From contig CAMYOR010000018.1 in the NCBI GenBank assembly GCA_947278105.1, positions 1-12,675 of the forward strand: DNA of 12,675 nt, in the 5' to 3' direction. The notes below the pieces were generated by a model. The model saw nothing but the letters and a program-made list of their open reading frames with translations. It had not been told where the DNA came from and did not search any database. This document shows, one piece after another, positions 1 to 5,619 of the stretch. The DNA comes from an uncultured Tissierellia bacterium. GTDB taxonomy: Bacteria > Bacillota > Clostridia > Tissierellales > Peptoniphilaceae. Position numbers and translations under genes: made by a program. Numbering within the stretch: the stretch's first letter is position 1; each line of letters begins with the position of its first letter.

Positions 1-627
1 GGCCGAGCCCTTGGTGGAGAAGGAGAGCATGGCAACCTTGGGATCAATGCCGAACATTTTTGCAAATTTCGCTGCATCATGAGCAATATAGACCAGATCT
101 TCTGGGGTCGGCATAATGTTAACGGCGATATCCGCAAAGACATATTCTTGGTTTTCCGGTCCCACCATGATCATGGCGCCAGAGACAAGCTTGGATTCCG
201 GGGCGGTTTTGATCAGCTTTAAAGCCGGGCGGATGGTATCGGCGGTCGATCCAACCGCACCGGAAATCATTCCATCGGCAAGGCCCTCATAGATCAGCAT
301 TGTTCCAAAATAGTTGGGATTTTGGAGCATTTTGCGGGCAGTTTCTTCATCTTCCTTCCCATTGCGACGCTTGACATAGTCCTCGACCAATTTATCAATT
401 TCCGGATAATTGTTGATGTCGATGATTTCCAGATCACCAATATTTTTGCCGATTTCCTTGGCCTGTACGGTAATGACATCCGGCTGACCTAAAACAATCG
501 GATGAATATATCCCAATTCCTGATGACGAATCGCCGCGCTTAAAACACGCTGGGAATACCCTTCTGCAAAAACAATGCGAAGACCATGGCCCTTGATGCG
601 ATCCTGCAGATCCTTAATAATACCCAT
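1..627 (-). CDS. pta: Phosphate acetyltransferase, N-terminal 209 residues (cut by window edge)
   Basis: Phosphate acetyltransferase interconverts acetyl-CoA plus phosphate and acetyl phosphate plus CoA in the cytoplasm; with acetate kinase it yields ATP during fermentation. The visible part starts MGIIKDLQDRIKGHGLRIVF and contains the family segments IYEGLADGMISGAVGSTADT and, at the cut end, VAMLSFSTKGSA. Pta proteins are usually about 325-335 residues, so roughly 60% is seen and the C-terminal catalytic region lies off the left edge. The ATG at 625-627 has a strong AAGGAGG site just upstream. It lies 226 nt downstream of the DUF4446 gene in the same direction and probably has its own promoter. 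Phosphate butyryltransferase is a related alternative, but the N-terminal sequence and the STKGSA segment favour Pta. Confidence 0.9.
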   Translation of the reverse strand, partial: MGIIKDLQDRIKGHGLRIVFAEGYSQRVLSAAIRHQELGYIHPIVLGQPDVITVQAKEIGKNIGDLEIIDINNYPEIDKLVEDYVKRRNGKEDEETARKMLQNPNYFGTMLIYEGLADGMISGAVGSTADTIRPALKLIKTAPESKLVSGAMIMVGPENQEYVFADIAVNIMPTPEDLVYIAHDAAKFAKMFGIDPKVAMLSFSTKGSA

Positions 628-732
628 AAACCCTCCTTAAATTTGAGACCTCTTCTCTTGAAACCAGCGAAAAAAGACTTCCTTCATTCCTTATTTTCTT
701 CCTGATCCTTCATGAAGCTCTGCTTACTATAG

Positions 733-741
733 ATCATAACA
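733..741 (-). promoter_or_regulatory. Putative extended -10 promoter for pta
   Basis: The minus strand reads TGTTATGAT, an extended -10 element (TG, one base, then TATGAT), about 105 nt upstream of the pta start codon. No good -35 hexamer is visible at 16-18 bp spacing. The rest of the 628-853 gap holds an eight-T run (minus strand, about 793-800) but no convincing terminator stem after the DUF4446 gene, so read-through from the upstream operon into pta cannot be excluded. Confidence 0.35.
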
Positions 742-853
742 CGTTATTAAATACCCGTAATCCCCGGAAAATGTTTTTATAAGGAACTTTCATAAAAAAA
801 ATCAAAATTTGGGCAAAGAAAAGCTTCCGTTTTTATTTCTTACGATTTCTCCC

Positions 854-1627
854 TTATTTTTGAATGGCCCGGGCTAAAGCATCCCCCTCCTCATGGGAAA
901 GGGCTTGCTCCGCCTGGCCATTTTTAATGGTTTTGCAAAAGATGTTGGACCCTTCCGAGGAATAGATGGAAGTCAGGACAATCCCGTTCCGATGCTCATC
1001 CAGCATGACCAAGCTAAAGGAATGGCTTCCGGAAAGCTCCTCAAAGGCATTATAACGGCTCAGGGAAACCTTGGAAATGGCCAAAGAAAGCTGATCCTTA
1101 AGGAGGCTCGCCTGAACCTTGAGCTCTTTTTTCTGGCTTTGGGCCTGGTTTGTTAATCTTTCTTCGGTTTCTTTTTCAATCCGGTCCATCCGGTCCGTCA
1201 GCTGGCTAGCTTGCTTGGCGCTTTCCCCGGCCAGCTCATCCATCCGGGCATAAACCTGCTCATCCAGCCGCTTCATATCTGAACTAAGCTTTTCTTCGGC
1301 CGAATGAAAGTCCCCGGAAAGCTGTCCCGTCACCGCATCCAGCCGTTCGTTTAATATGCGGGTATTTTCTTCCTCGGCCGTTTTCACCCAGGTTTCCATA
1401 TTCTCTAATCTTTGACTTGTTTTTTCATCCTTTTCCTTAAAAACAGCCAGATCGGTCCCAAACTGGACCAGGAGCTCTTCCATATTCACATCCCCATAGC
1501 CGCGGAGGAGGTGATTGTACCTTTTATTGAGCCGGTCGATCTTGGCGCGGGTATTGAAGGAAAAATAAAGGCTGGCCCCAGAAAGAAGAAAGGCCAAAAT
1601 CCCGAAAATAAGAAGGCCGGTATTCAT
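854..1627 (-). CDS. DUF4446 family protein: N-terminal membrane segment, long coiled coil, conserved C-terminal domain
   Basis: Function is unknown; the DUF4446 family often follows parB in clostridia. The 257-residue protein has one hydrophobic segment at residues 4-24, a charged heptad-like region from about 60 to 185, and the family's conserved C-terminal block at about 186-236. That block includes RYNAF (191-195), FSLVMLDEHRNGIVLTSIYS and KTIKNG. DUF4446 members are commonly about 160-170 residues, so the central coiled coil looks like a roughly 90-residue expansion. Its ATG overlaps the parB stop as ATGA, with GAAGGAG upstream, so the two are probably translationally coupled. Topology is inferred to be one N-terminal anchor with a cytoplasmic body. 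The family call rests on recognised C-terminal motifs, not on a search. Confidence 0.8.
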   Translation of the reverse strand: MNTGLLIFGILAFLLSGASLYFSFNTRAKIDRLNKRYNHLLRGYGDVNMEELLVQFGTDLAVFKEKDEKTSQRLENMETWVKTAEEENTRILNERLDAVTGQLSGDFHSAEEKLSSDMKRLDEQVYARMDELAGESAKQASQLTDRMDRIEKETEERLTNQAQSQKKELKVQASLLKDQLSLAISKVSLSRYNAFEELSGSHSFSLVMLDEHRNGIVLTSIYSSEGSNIFCKTIKNGQAEQALSHEEGDALARAIQK

Positions 1628-2622
1628 ACTCCTTCACCTCCTAAAAGCTTATCAGAAAACTGAGTGAGATCTTCTTCCGAATAGCAGGAAATCTGAATAT
1701 CCCAGCCTTTTTTGCGGGAAAAAATCGAAACGGGGGTCCCCAGCGCCTCACTGAGCCGGTCTTCCAGGTCCCGAATAAAAATATTTTTCTCTGTTTTTTT
1801 CCGGCTTCCTCTCCTTGTCCTTTTTTCTGCGGCATTTACATTGAGCTGTCCAGTAATAAAAAGGTCCCGAAGGGCCCCCCTCTTCTTTAAATCTGGTTCA
1901 GAAAGAAGGGTCCTGGCCTGAGAAGAAGAGAGCTTTCCCTCCATAAGAGCCTTTTTCGAAAGGGGGTCTAAAGAATCCAGCCGGCTGATATTGGCAATAT
2001 AGGCCCTGGATTTACCTAAAACCTGGGCCAGCCCCTCCTGGGTCAGGCCATGGTCGGCCATGATTTCCTTATAGGCCTGGGCTTCTTCTAAGGGATTGAG
2101 GTTTTCCCTTTGGATATTTTCAATCACCGAGAGGAGGGCCCCCTCTTTTTGGCTATCTTTTCGGACCAGAACAGGAATTTCCTCTAAGCCCGCCTCTTTT
2201 GCCGCCCGGTACCTTCTCTCGCCAGCGATAATTTGATAAGGCGGCTCTTCCTTTTTTGCCGATTTTCTCTCCAGAACAACAATGGGCTGTAAAAGTCCAT
2301 ATTTTTTTATCGATTCAGAAAGCTCTTTTAAAGTCTTTTCATCAAAATGCTTTCTCGGCTGGTCCGGATTGGGCGAAATAAGGTCCAAAGAGAGCATTTG
2401 AGTTTTAAGGCCCGAATTTTTTTCCTCTCCCGTCGTTTTTCCCTCTTTCCGGATCTCTAGCGCCATCTCCTTTTTTAAGGCCGCCGGCTTTGTCTCTTTA
2501 TTCTGCCTGGGGGTCTTTTCATTCTTGGCTTCGCTTTGCGTAAGCTCTGTCTTTTTTTCTATTTCTTCGGATTCAGGAATCAGGGCCGCCAGTCCCCTCC
2601 CAAGCCCTCGTTTCTTTACCAT
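1624..2622 (-). CDS. parB: Chromosome partition protein ParB (Spo0J family)
   Basis: ParB binds parS sites near the origin, spreads as a CTP-dependent clamp and recruits condensin. The 332 residues show the N-terminal ParA-interacting segment KKRGLGRGLAALIP (3-16), then a charged linker of about 60 residues. The CTP-binding core follows, with NPDQPRKHF (85-93), GERRYRA (134-140) and ENIQREN (168-174), then the helix-turn-helix (about 193-215) and a C-terminal dimerisation region (about 283-328). The HTH reads GKSRAYIANISRLDSL, where most ParB proteins have SR(P/S)H(I/V)ANxLRLL, and the following LSSSQARTLL replaces the common LSxGHAR. The core of the neighbouring parS sites is also atypical. 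The ATG lies 1 nt past the parA stop, with AAGGGAG upstream, and the stop overlaps the DUF4446 start. Confidence 0.96.
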   Translation of the reverse strand: MVKKRGLGRGLAALIPESEEIEKKTELTQSEAKNEKTPRQNKETKPAALKKEMALEIRKEGKTTGEEKNSGLKTQMLSLDLISPNPDQPRKHFDEKTLKELSESIKKYGLLQPIVVLERKSAKKEEPPYQIIAGERRYRAAKEAGLEEIPVLVRKDSQKEGALLSVIENIQRENLNPLEEAQAYKEIMADHGLTQEGLAQVLGKSRAYIANISRLDSLDPLSKKALMEGKLSSSQARTLLSEPDLKKRGALRDLFITGQLNVNAAEKRTRRGSRKKTEKNIFIRDLEDRLSEALGTPVSIFSRKKGWDIQISCYSEEDLTQFSDKLLGGEGV

Positions 2623-2623
2623 A

Positions 2624-3409
2624 TTATTCTCCCTTATTTTTCTCCCTGTTTTTCAGTTCCTTGGCCAGACTGATGTAGGCCTGGGCGCCTTTCGAAAACC
2701 GATCAAAGGTGATAATGCTCTCCCCATAAGAAGGAGCTTCCGCTAGACGAACATTTCGGGGAATTGCCGTTTTAAATACCTTATCCCCAAAGTATTTTTT
2801 CACCTCCGCCTCCACATCCTGAGCCAGGTTTGTTCGACGATCGACCATGGAAAGAAGGACTCCTTCAACTTCCAGCTTTGGATTGACACTTTTTTTAATC
2901 ATCTCGATCGTAGAGACCAATTGACTGACCCCTTCTAACGCATAGAATTCCGTTTGTATGGGAATAAGGACCGCATCGGAGGCGGTTAAGGCATTTAGAC
3001 TCAGCATCCCCAGCGAAGGCGGGCAGTCAATGAAAACATAGTCATAATTTTCACAAACGCCTTCTAATGCCTTTTTGAGTCGCTGGTCTCGATTTTCCAG
3101 GCTCAGCGCCTCAATTTCAAAGCCCGTCAAATCGGGTGTGGCGGGGACCAGCTGCAAATGACTGTTGCGAATCTCCTTTTTGGCCTGATCAATGGTCGTT
3201 TCTCCAAGGAGGACCTTGTACATATCCAAAGCGAGGTTTTCCTTGTCCAGACCCAGACCGGAAGTCGTATTTCCCTGGGGATCCATATCTAAAACCAAAA
3301 CATTTTTCTTTTTAAAGCTTGTATAGGCAAGGGCTGCGGCCAGATTGATTACCGTTGTCGTCTTTCCCACCCCGCCCTTTTGATTGTATATGCTAATTAC
3401 CCTGCTCAT
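2624..3409 (-). CDS. parA: Chromosome partition ATPase ParA (Soj family)
   Basis: ParA/Soj is a nucleotide-switched, DNA-binding ATPase that works with ParB and parS to segregate origins; in Bacillus it also tunes DnaA. The 261-residue protein has the deviant Walker A motif KGGVGKTT (11-18) with the signature lysine at position 11, the A' motif LDMDPQGN (40-47) and the Walker B motif VFIDCPPSLGML (125-136). It ends with the family segment AIPRNVRLAEAPSYGESI (215-232). Length is typical for short chromosomal ParA without an N-terminal HTH. The ATG overlaps the cinA stop in an ATGA arrangement and parB follows after 1 nt, so cinA, parA and parB are likely translated from one message. Confidence 0.97.
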   Translation of the reverse strand: MSRVISIYNQKGGVGKTTTVINLAAALAYTSFKKKNVLVLDMDPQGNTTSGLGLDKENLALDMYKVLLGETTIDQAKKEIRNSHLQLVPATPDLTGFEIEALSLENRDQRLKKALEGVCENYDYVFIDCPPSLGMLSLNALTASDAVLIPIQTEFYALEGVSQLVSTIEMIKKSVNPKLEVEGVLLSMVDRRTNLAQDVEAEVKKYFGDKVFKTAIPRNVRLAEAPSYGESIITFDRFSKGAQAYISLAKELKNREKNKGE

Positions 3410-4659
3410 ATGTTCATCCTTTGCGGATCTCCTTTTCGAAGACGAATGATGGCCCGGTCGATGGCCTGGTTGCTGATGATTCTTCGAATCATCTGACGGC
3501 CGGTGTGGAGATGATACTCATAGATTTCTTCTTTCCCGTCCATCCCGATCCCAAGAAAGACATGACCGACTTCTTCTCCGTCCGGTCCCGCATATCCCGT
3601 CGTCGCAATTCCCAGGTCACATCCGGTTTTTTCTCTGAGCCCCTTCAGCATTGCCCGGCAAGTCTCTTCAGAGACCGCCGTATATTTTTTTAAAATCTCA
3701 TCGGGTACGCCGAGGACCTTCCGTTTAGCTTCATCGCTGTAGACCACAAAGGAGCCCTGATAGACCTGGGAAGCACCGGGGCTGTTCACAAACCGAGAAG
3801 CAATCATCCCCCCGGTTAGAGATTCCGCCATAGAGATCGTAAATTTTCTTTTTAGTAATTCGTTTAAAAGACTCTCTTCTCGGCTTTCCCTATTCCAGCT
3901 GATGACCTTTTCTCCCAGTTTTTCCTGGACGAGTTTAAGTCCTTCCTGGAGAGCGCGATTGGCTTCTTCTTGGGTCTTCGCTTTGGCAGTGATTCGCACA
4001 AGAGGGCCATCCGGCTTTACGTAGGGTGCAAAGGTGGGATTGGTGGAATTTTCCATCTCCTTTTCCAGCTCCTTAAAAAGGGAATATTCTCCAAGCAGGC
4101 CCACCTTAACCTCCAGGGAAAGGGTTGCTGCCTGGGCATTTTCCATTAAAGCCGGCACCAGCTCATTATCAACCATTGGCTCAAATTCATCCGGCGGTCC
4201 TGGCAAAAGGACAATGACCTTCTCACTCCCATAGGCCTGGAAGGGGATCCATGCCCCCGAGGAAGTTCCCACGGTATTTTTAAATATCCTGGAGCCCTTG
4301 GGAAAGGTGTAGGTTTTTTCCTCATCCTTGATCGCTTCAGGGTCTTCTTTAAACCAAGCGGATATTAAGTTCCTGCTTCCCTCATCAATTTCCGAAGGAA
4401 GGTCGACGTATTTTAGGACGATATTTTTCGTGATATCGTCATTGGTGGCCCCAAGGCCCCCGGATGTAATGACAATGTCAGACCGGGAAACGGCCAAATC
4501 CAGGGCTTCAAAAAGCCTTTGGTCATTGTCGCCGACCACCTGGGTATGATAAACATCATATCCCAGCCCGGCCAAAATTCTACTCAGATACTGGGCGTCC
4601 GTATTTAAAATATCTCCTAAAAGAAGCTCTGTTCCCACAGAAATCAACTCAACGATCAT
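3406..4659 (-). CDS. cinA: CinA family protein: MoCF-like domain plus NMN deamidase (PncC) domain
   Basis: CinA proteins combine a COG1058 MoCF-like N-terminal domain, linked to ADP-ribose pyrophosphatase activity in characterised members, with a C-terminal PncC domain that deamidates nicotinamide mononucleotide for NAD salvage. The 417 residues are full length. The N-terminal domain opens ELISVGTELLLGD (4-16) and has GGLGATNDDITK (67-78) and LLPGPPDEFEPM (151-162). The PncC domain has SMAESLTGGMIASRF (276-290) and TGYAGPDG (354-361). Two motifs differ from the usual forms as I know them: GATNDD for GPTxDD, and TGYAGPDG for TGIAGPGG. The gene leads the partition operon, with its TGA overlapping the parA ATG. 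cinA is more often seen near pgsA or recA, so this placement is unusual. The ATG is preceded by AGAGGGGAAC. Confidence 0.93.
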   Translation of the reverse strand: MIVELISVGTELLLGDILNTDAQYLSRILAGLGYDVYHTQVVGDNDQRLFEALDLAVSRSDIVITSGGLGATNDDITKNIVLKYVDLPSEIDEGSRNLISAWFKEDPEAIKDEEKTYTFPKGSRIFKNTVGTSSGAWIPFQAYGSEKVIVLLPGPPDEFEPMVDNELVPALMENAQAATLSLEVKVGLLGEYSLFKELEKEMENSTNPTFAPYVKPDGPLVRITAKAKTQEEANRALQEGLKLVQEKLGEKVISWNRESREESLLNELLKRKFTISMAESLTGGMIASRFVNSPGASQVYQGSFVVYSDEAKRKVLGVPDEILKKYTAVSEETCRAMLKGLREKTGCDLGIATTGYAGPDGEEVGHVFLGIGMDGKEEIYEYHLHTGRQMIRRIISNQAIDRAIIRLRKGDPQRMNI

Positions 4660-4688
4660 AGTTCCCCTCTAATTTCCAAATCACTATT

Positions 4689-4715
4689 AAAGAAGGTTCT
4701 TTCTTTGCCTTCTTT
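4689..4715 (-). other. Hairpin at the 5' end of the predicted cinA-parAB mRNA
   Basis: The minus strand contains AAAGAAGG, 11 nt, then CCTTCTTT, a perfect 8-bp inverted repeat. It begins about where transcription from the -10 at 4719-4724 would start and ends about 30 nt before the cinA ATG. There is no T run after it, so it is not a terminator. A 5' stabilising stem is possible, but the function is inferred from position only. Confidence 0.4.
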
Positions 4716-4718
4716 ATT

Positions 4719-4727
4719 ATTATATCA
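4719..4727 (-). promoter_or_regulatory. Extended -10 promoter for the cinA-parA-parB-DUF4446 operon
   Basis: The minus strand reads TGATATAAT: a consensus TATAAT with the extended TG one base upstream, about 60 nt before the cinA ATG. The -35 position is an AT-rich run with no good TTGACA match. The region just upstream of it is the parS palindrome at 4748-4777, so ParB bound there would sit next to RNA polymerase. Confidence 0.6.
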
Positions 4728-4747
4728 GGGATTATTTTAAAAAATAG

Positions 4748-4777
4748 GCCAGAGTGTTTCATATGAAACACTCTGGC
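4748..4777 (-). terminator. Intrinsic terminator of the mnmE-mnmG-rsmG operon, built around a parS-like site
   Basis: This is a perfect 30-bp palindrome. As RNA from the minus strand it folds into a 13-bp stem (GCCAGAGTGTTTC with its complement) closed by the loop AUAU. Three bases later comes a six-T run (complement of about 4739-4744). It lies about 125 nt past the rsmG stop. On the plus strand the palindrome is followed by TAAAAAAGG, so termination is expected only for minus-strand transcripts. The inner 16 bp are parS-like copy 1. Confidence 0.6.
4755..4770. promoter_or_regulatory. parS: parS-like site, copy 1
   Basis: The sequence is TGTTTCATATGAAACA, a perfect 16-bp palindrome. The conserved bacterial parS is TGTTTCACGTGAAACA, so 14 of 16 positions match and only the central CG has become TA. 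ParB encoded about 2 kb to the left is the presumed ligand. This copy is flanked by extra dyad arms (GCCAGAG and CTCTGGC). Confidence 0.8.
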
Positions 4778-4802
4778 TAAAAAAGGTAAATTCTTATCAG
4801 CT

Positions 4803-4818
4803 TGTTTCATATGAAACA
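4803..4818. promoter_or_regulatory. parS: parS-like site, copy 2
   Basis: Identical 16-bp palindrome TGTTTCATATGAAACA, centred 48 bp from copy 1. There are no extended dyad arms and no T run after it on the minus strand, so it looks like a pure protein-binding site. Confidence 0.8.
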
Positions 4819-4853
4819 TTTTGAAATAGACTCATCCGTCCTGCAGACAAAAA

Positions 4854-4869
4854 TGTTTCATATGAAACA
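4854..4869. promoter_or_regulatory. parS: parS-like site, copy 3
   Basis: Identical 16-bp palindrome TGTTTCATATGAAACA, centred 51 bp from copy 2 and 33 bp past the rsmG stop. On the minus strand it is followed directly by TTTTTG. A weak 6-bp stem plus T tract could add to termination, but the stem is AT-rich. Confidence 0.8.
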
Positions 4870-4902
4870 ACTGGCCGCCGTTCTTGATCGGGGCCTTTGT
4901 TC

Positions 4903-5619
4903 TTAAACTAAAGGGTTCTTTTTTGCCCGACCTCTTCCGCGTGGATAGTCCGGGGGCGTTTCCTTCACTTTAATGATCTCAATCAGCGTTCTTTGATACG
5001 AGTCCTTCGTCCAAGTAAAGGTATCCACTCGGCAGACACTCCCGCCCAAAACCGAAATTGCTTTTTTGCTTTCATCCAGCTCTTTTGCTCCGCCCGGTCC
5101 CTTCATTGCGATAAGGGATCCGCCAACCTTGACGGCGGGAAGGGCGTACTCTAAAAGGGTTGGCAGGGGAGCGAGGGCTCTTGAAACGGCCAGGTCAAAA
5201 ACTTCCCGGTATCGGGAATCCTGAAAAAGGTCCTCCGCCCGGCCATGGACCGCTTGGGTATTTTCCAGGCCCAGGTCTTGAATGACCTGAGCTAAGAAAA
5301 GGATTCTCTTATTTAGACTGTCGACCAGGGTCATGGTAAAATCCGGATTCCAGATTTCCATGGGAATCCCTGGAAAGCCCCCTCCGCTTCCGATATCGAC
5401 GACCGATGCCGAGGAGGGAAGGTCAATCAGCCGAAAAATGCTTAAGGAATCCAGAAAATGTTTGCGGTTAATTTCTTCTGGGGAAGAAATTCGGGTGATA
5501 TTGATCCTTTGATTCCATTCGATGATCCGGTCCCGGTAAAGGTCAAAACGCTTTTCCTGGTCCGACGTAAGGGAAAAGCCCAGATCCCGACACTCGTCTA
5601 AAAAACCCTTATCTTCCAC
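4903..5619 (-). CDS. rsmG: 16S rRNA (guanine-N7) methyltransferase RsmG
   Basis: RsmG (GidB) methylates N7 of G527 in 16S rRNA using S-adenosylmethionine. The 238-residue protein has the SAM-binding glycine loop VVDIGSGGGFPGIP (73-86), the acidic strand end TLVDS (97-101), GRAED (126-130) and SRALAPL (146-152), at typical family length. I chose the GTG at 5617-5619 because GGAGGG lies about 6 nt upstream and the overlap with mnmG is only 11 nt. An in-frame ATG at 5659-5661 would add 14 residues (MFFSFTLSRLGGQK) that do not resemble the family N terminus and would overlap mnmG by 53 nt. It is the last gene of the mnmE-mnmG-rsmG operon. Confidence 0.95.
   Translation of the reverse strand: MEDKGFLDECRDLGFSLTSDQEKRFDLYRDRIIEWNQRINITRISSPEEINRKHFLDSLSIFRLIDLPSSASVVDIGSGGGFPGIPMEIWNPDFTMTLVDSLNKRILFLAQVIQDLGLENTQAVHGRAEDLFQDSRYREVFDLAVSRALAPLPTLLEYALPAVKVGGSLIAMKGPGGAKELDESKKAISVLGGSVCRVDTFTWTKDSYQRTLIEIIKVKETPPDYPRGRGRAKKNPLV

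Noticed and set aside
793..820. Terminator after the DUF4446 gene at the eight-T run
   Set aside because: No stem of useful length or GC content precedes the T run.
893..1156. Open frames on the plus strand inside DUF4446, cinA, mnmG, mnmE, jag and yidC
   Set aside because: They run antisense to well-supported genes, have no recognisable domains or ribosome sites, and are expected by chance in long coding regions.
4755..4869. The three palindromes as a CRISPR array or a classical transcription-factor operator
   Set aside because: The 16-bp perfect dyads, match to parS at 14 of 16 positions and position beside parAB near the origin favour parS; repeats are too short and few for CRISPR.
4660..4902. 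A noc gene or Noc-binding sites between rsmG and parA
   Set aside because: The interval has no open frame of suitable size, and the palindromes match parS (TGTTTC ends) rather than the Noc consensus.
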